Origin: Argentina anserina
Taxonomy: Eukaryota; Streptophyta; Magnoliopsida; Rosales; Rosaceae
Direction: 5' to 3'
DNA: 64,000 nucleotides
NCBI RefSeq assembly: GCF_933775445.1
Contig: NW_026089527.1
Span: 62,001-126,000, forward strand
Positions 62,158-64,000 of the stretch are shown in pieces. A program made the translations under genes and the position numbers. The notes under the pieces were generated by a model. That model was not told the DNA's origin, ran no database searches, and worked only from the letters and a program-made list of their open reading frames with translations. Numbering within the stretch: position 1 is the first letter of the stretch; each line of letters opens with the position of its first letter.

Positions 62158-63939
62158 GCATGAGAGAGTCTAGGCTGAGAGACTTTAAAACTCAAGCGCT
62201 GCATGGGAGGCAACCCATTTCAACCGTACCTGTGGAGGAGTCGTCTACGGGAGTTTGCATTTTCTTATCCCTTCACTCTTATGGTTGAATTGTATATGTA
62301 TTGATGTGTGATCTTATTCTCTACTTATGAATTACATTCTGATTATTGAGCTTACATTGAGGACAATGTAATTTTCTAAGTGTGGGGTAGGGTTGCATGA
62401 TCGTTGTTTGCTGATTTTTGCTTTGATTTCATGTTAAAAAACGAAAAAAGAAAGAAAAAATTCGAAAAAATGTTAGAAAATTCGAAAAACAAATGTGTTG
62501 TTTTGAGTCTTAGGATGCCCCTAAAGTCTAGGATGATTATATCTCTAAATGCATAGATGATGGTTTTGCATTTCATAAGAATTGAATTGTAAGTTTCATT
62601 GATAATGTGGATTTGGTATGAACATGTGAGAGTTGATTGAATGCAATATGACATACATGTTTGGTTAGTCTAAGTCCATAACAACCTGTGAGTTTTTGAG
62701 CCTATATATGCTTTCTTCTTGAGTGATAATATGAAATTTCGTGGGTGTTTTGTGAACCTCATTATTCTTTGCATATTCAATGACTATGTGCCATAGCTTT
62801 TAATGGACTCTAGAATTTACTAGAACTCATCTTTTGTGATTGTTGAAACTTTTAAGTCATAAAATGCTCTGATTTTGAAAGGGATTTATGGATCATTTCT
62901 AGGATTACCACCACTTTAGCCAAACAGCCATGTATCCCTATATGTGGCCTGTTTGGGACCCCTTAGTTGAACCCCATTTGAGCCTACATTGAGCCTTTTC
63001 TTCATCACCTATATTATCTCCATGCTTAGTATAGTTATCTCTACCTTGTCCTATAGACTTGGCAGAACTATTTTTGAGATGATGTTGTGATGATGCATGA
63101 AATAAGTGTGGGGTGGAAGACATGAGAAAAGAAAATATGAACAAGCTTTTAAGCAAATGCCGAAAAAAGAAAAGGAAAAAATGATGATGAATGAAAAAAT
63201 GATGAGATCGGCAATACATGAAAAGGAAAGAAAAGATGTTGTCTTCCATTTGTGATTTGGAGTTGAGTTGAATTGAAGGTCTAAAAAAGTTTATTTGACC
63301 TTTGTCCATGTTCACTTTGTGGTTAAAATGATGTTTGGGCCCAACTTGTTATATTTGGCCCTTGATGGTGTGTGGTGTTATAAGGATGATGTTTACTCTG
63401 CTAAGTCTATAGGATTACCTTTGTAATTCCTTGATATTCCATGCCTTTAGCTAAGCCTAACCATTCACCCTTATCAAATGATCCTAATGATTCTTAAAAT
63501 GAGCAAATCTTGGTTTGTGGAGATGATCACAAGAGTTGAGCATATGGTTTTGGTCCATTTGTGCACTTAGTTGTTAAATGAGGTTTTCCTTTTGTTATTC
63601 ACAAAGTGCTTTCATTTGATGAAATATGCAGGCTATTTGATGCTTTATTATCCTTTCTCTTGCATATACTTGTGTGTGAATCATAACCATGAATCTGAGT
63701 GAAAAGAAGAGAGTATGCCTTGTGAGGAGGATTGGATTGACTAAACATGTTATGTGCCTATTGTCTCATTTCTTACTTATTCATACTATGAAACATGTTT
63801 ATGAAACTTGGAATTTATGTGCTTACATTCAAATGCTTAAACTTGAAAGCTATGTGTTTTGAGATTCTGAGACAATCATTTAGGGGCAATAGTGTTTTGT
63901 GTTGTTTTGTTTTGTTTTGCTAAGGGACTAGCAAAAGCC
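62158..63939 (+). other. Element C 3' non-coding region
   Basis: About 1.8 kb without a credible gene on either strand; no env-like frame or transmembrane protein is present. GACTTTAAA, AAGCGCTG and GGGAGGCAACCCA at 62180-62220 match A and B. Two internal copies of the purine-tract motif, AAGTGTGGGGT, are at 62378-62390 and 63104-63116. The region is otherwise A/T-rich and aligns in patches with the 3' regions of A and B. Confidence 0.85.
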
Positions 63940-63953
63940 AAGTGTGGGGTAGT
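63940..63953 (+). other. Polypurine tract of element C
   Basis: AAGTGTGGGGTAGT directly before the 3' LTR start TGATAGG. It is the third copy of the motif in the 3' region and the only one next to an LTR. Confidence 0.9.
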
Positions 63954-64000
63954 TGATAGGAGCACTTTGTGCTACGTTCTTAATATGTTTTTACCTCCAT
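63954..64000 (+). repeat. Element C 3' LTR, first 47 bp
   Basis: Identical to 53562-53608 over all 47 visible bases. The rest is beyond the window. Confidence 0.95.

Larger units (their letters stand above)
53562..64000 (+). mobile_element. Element C: autonomous Ty3/gypsy retrotransposon, Athila-like, right end outside window
   Basis: Order: 5' LTR, tRNA-Asp primer site, leader, gag-protease, in-frame UAG, RT-RNase H-integrase, non-coding 3' region, purine tract, and the first 47 bp of the 3' LTR. That order (RT before integrase) is the Ty3/gypsy one. The tRNA-Asp primer, the long non-coding 3' region, and the absence of both a chromodomain and a second RNase H fit the Athila clade better than Tat/Ogre or chromoviruses. 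No env-like gene follows pol. The 47 visible bases of the 3' LTR equal the 5' LTR exactly, and both coding regions are open over their whole length, so the copy looks young. It sits in the satellite after TGAAA (53557-53561), the expected 5-bp target duplication. Confidence 0.95.

Noticed and set aside
62376..63315. env-like gene after pol in element C (minus-strand frames of 92 and 125 codons)
   Set aside because: They are on the wrong strand and low-complexity, with no signal peptide plus fusion or membrane anchor arrangement. No plus-strand frame of useful length follows pol.

Overview
The window looks like plant nuclear heterochromatin, probably from a dicot, although nothing in it fixes the species. 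About 40 kb of the 64 kb is one AT-rich satellite family. It is interrupted by three LTR retrotransposons of the Ty3/gypsy (Metaviridae) Athila/Tat type. No host gene, rRNA, tRNA gene or CRISPR array was found. The only credible protein-coding genes are the gag-protease and pol genes of the last retrotransposon.

Layout: satellite domain S1 (1-17293); element A, a non-autonomous LTR element on the minus strand with two LTRs and a non-coding interior (17294-24962); satellite domain S2 (24963-28191); element B, a minus-strand relative of A that has lost its 3' LTR (28192-34062); satellite domain S3 (34063-53561); element C, an autonomous plus-strand element whose 3' LTR runs off the window (53562-64000).

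The satellite unit is a core of about 107 bp plus one to four copies of a 41-bp module, giving units of 148, 189, 230 and rarely 271 bp. The 41-bp module consists of two halves (22 and 19 bp), each starting AAAGATAC. The plus strand is strongly A-rich: one hand-counted 189-bp unit has A 87, T 36, G 29, C 37. Several levels of higher-order repeat lie on top of this, including a 379-bp dimer in five copies (47108-49002), tandem blocks of 1.1-1.7 kb, and long-range duplications at offsets of about 3.2, 6.1 and 6.6 kb. Each satellite domain has its own diagnostic variants.

Element C carries gag-protease (56557-59058) and reverse transcriptase-RNase H-integrase (59068-62157) in the same frame, separated by one UAG stop. 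That stop sits in the context UAG CAA UUA, the tobamovirus-type leaky stop context. Its primer-binding site matches the 3' end of plant tRNA-Asp, as in Athila elements. There is no env-like gene and no chromodomain. A and B share with C the LTR ends, the tRNA-Asp primer site, a leader block of about 400 bp, the post-pol sequence and three purine-tract motifs at conserved spacing, but they lack all coding sequence. The simplest reading is that A and B are non-autonomous relatives that would depend on proteins from a C-like helper. Boundaries of satellite duplications are approximate because they were read by eye.
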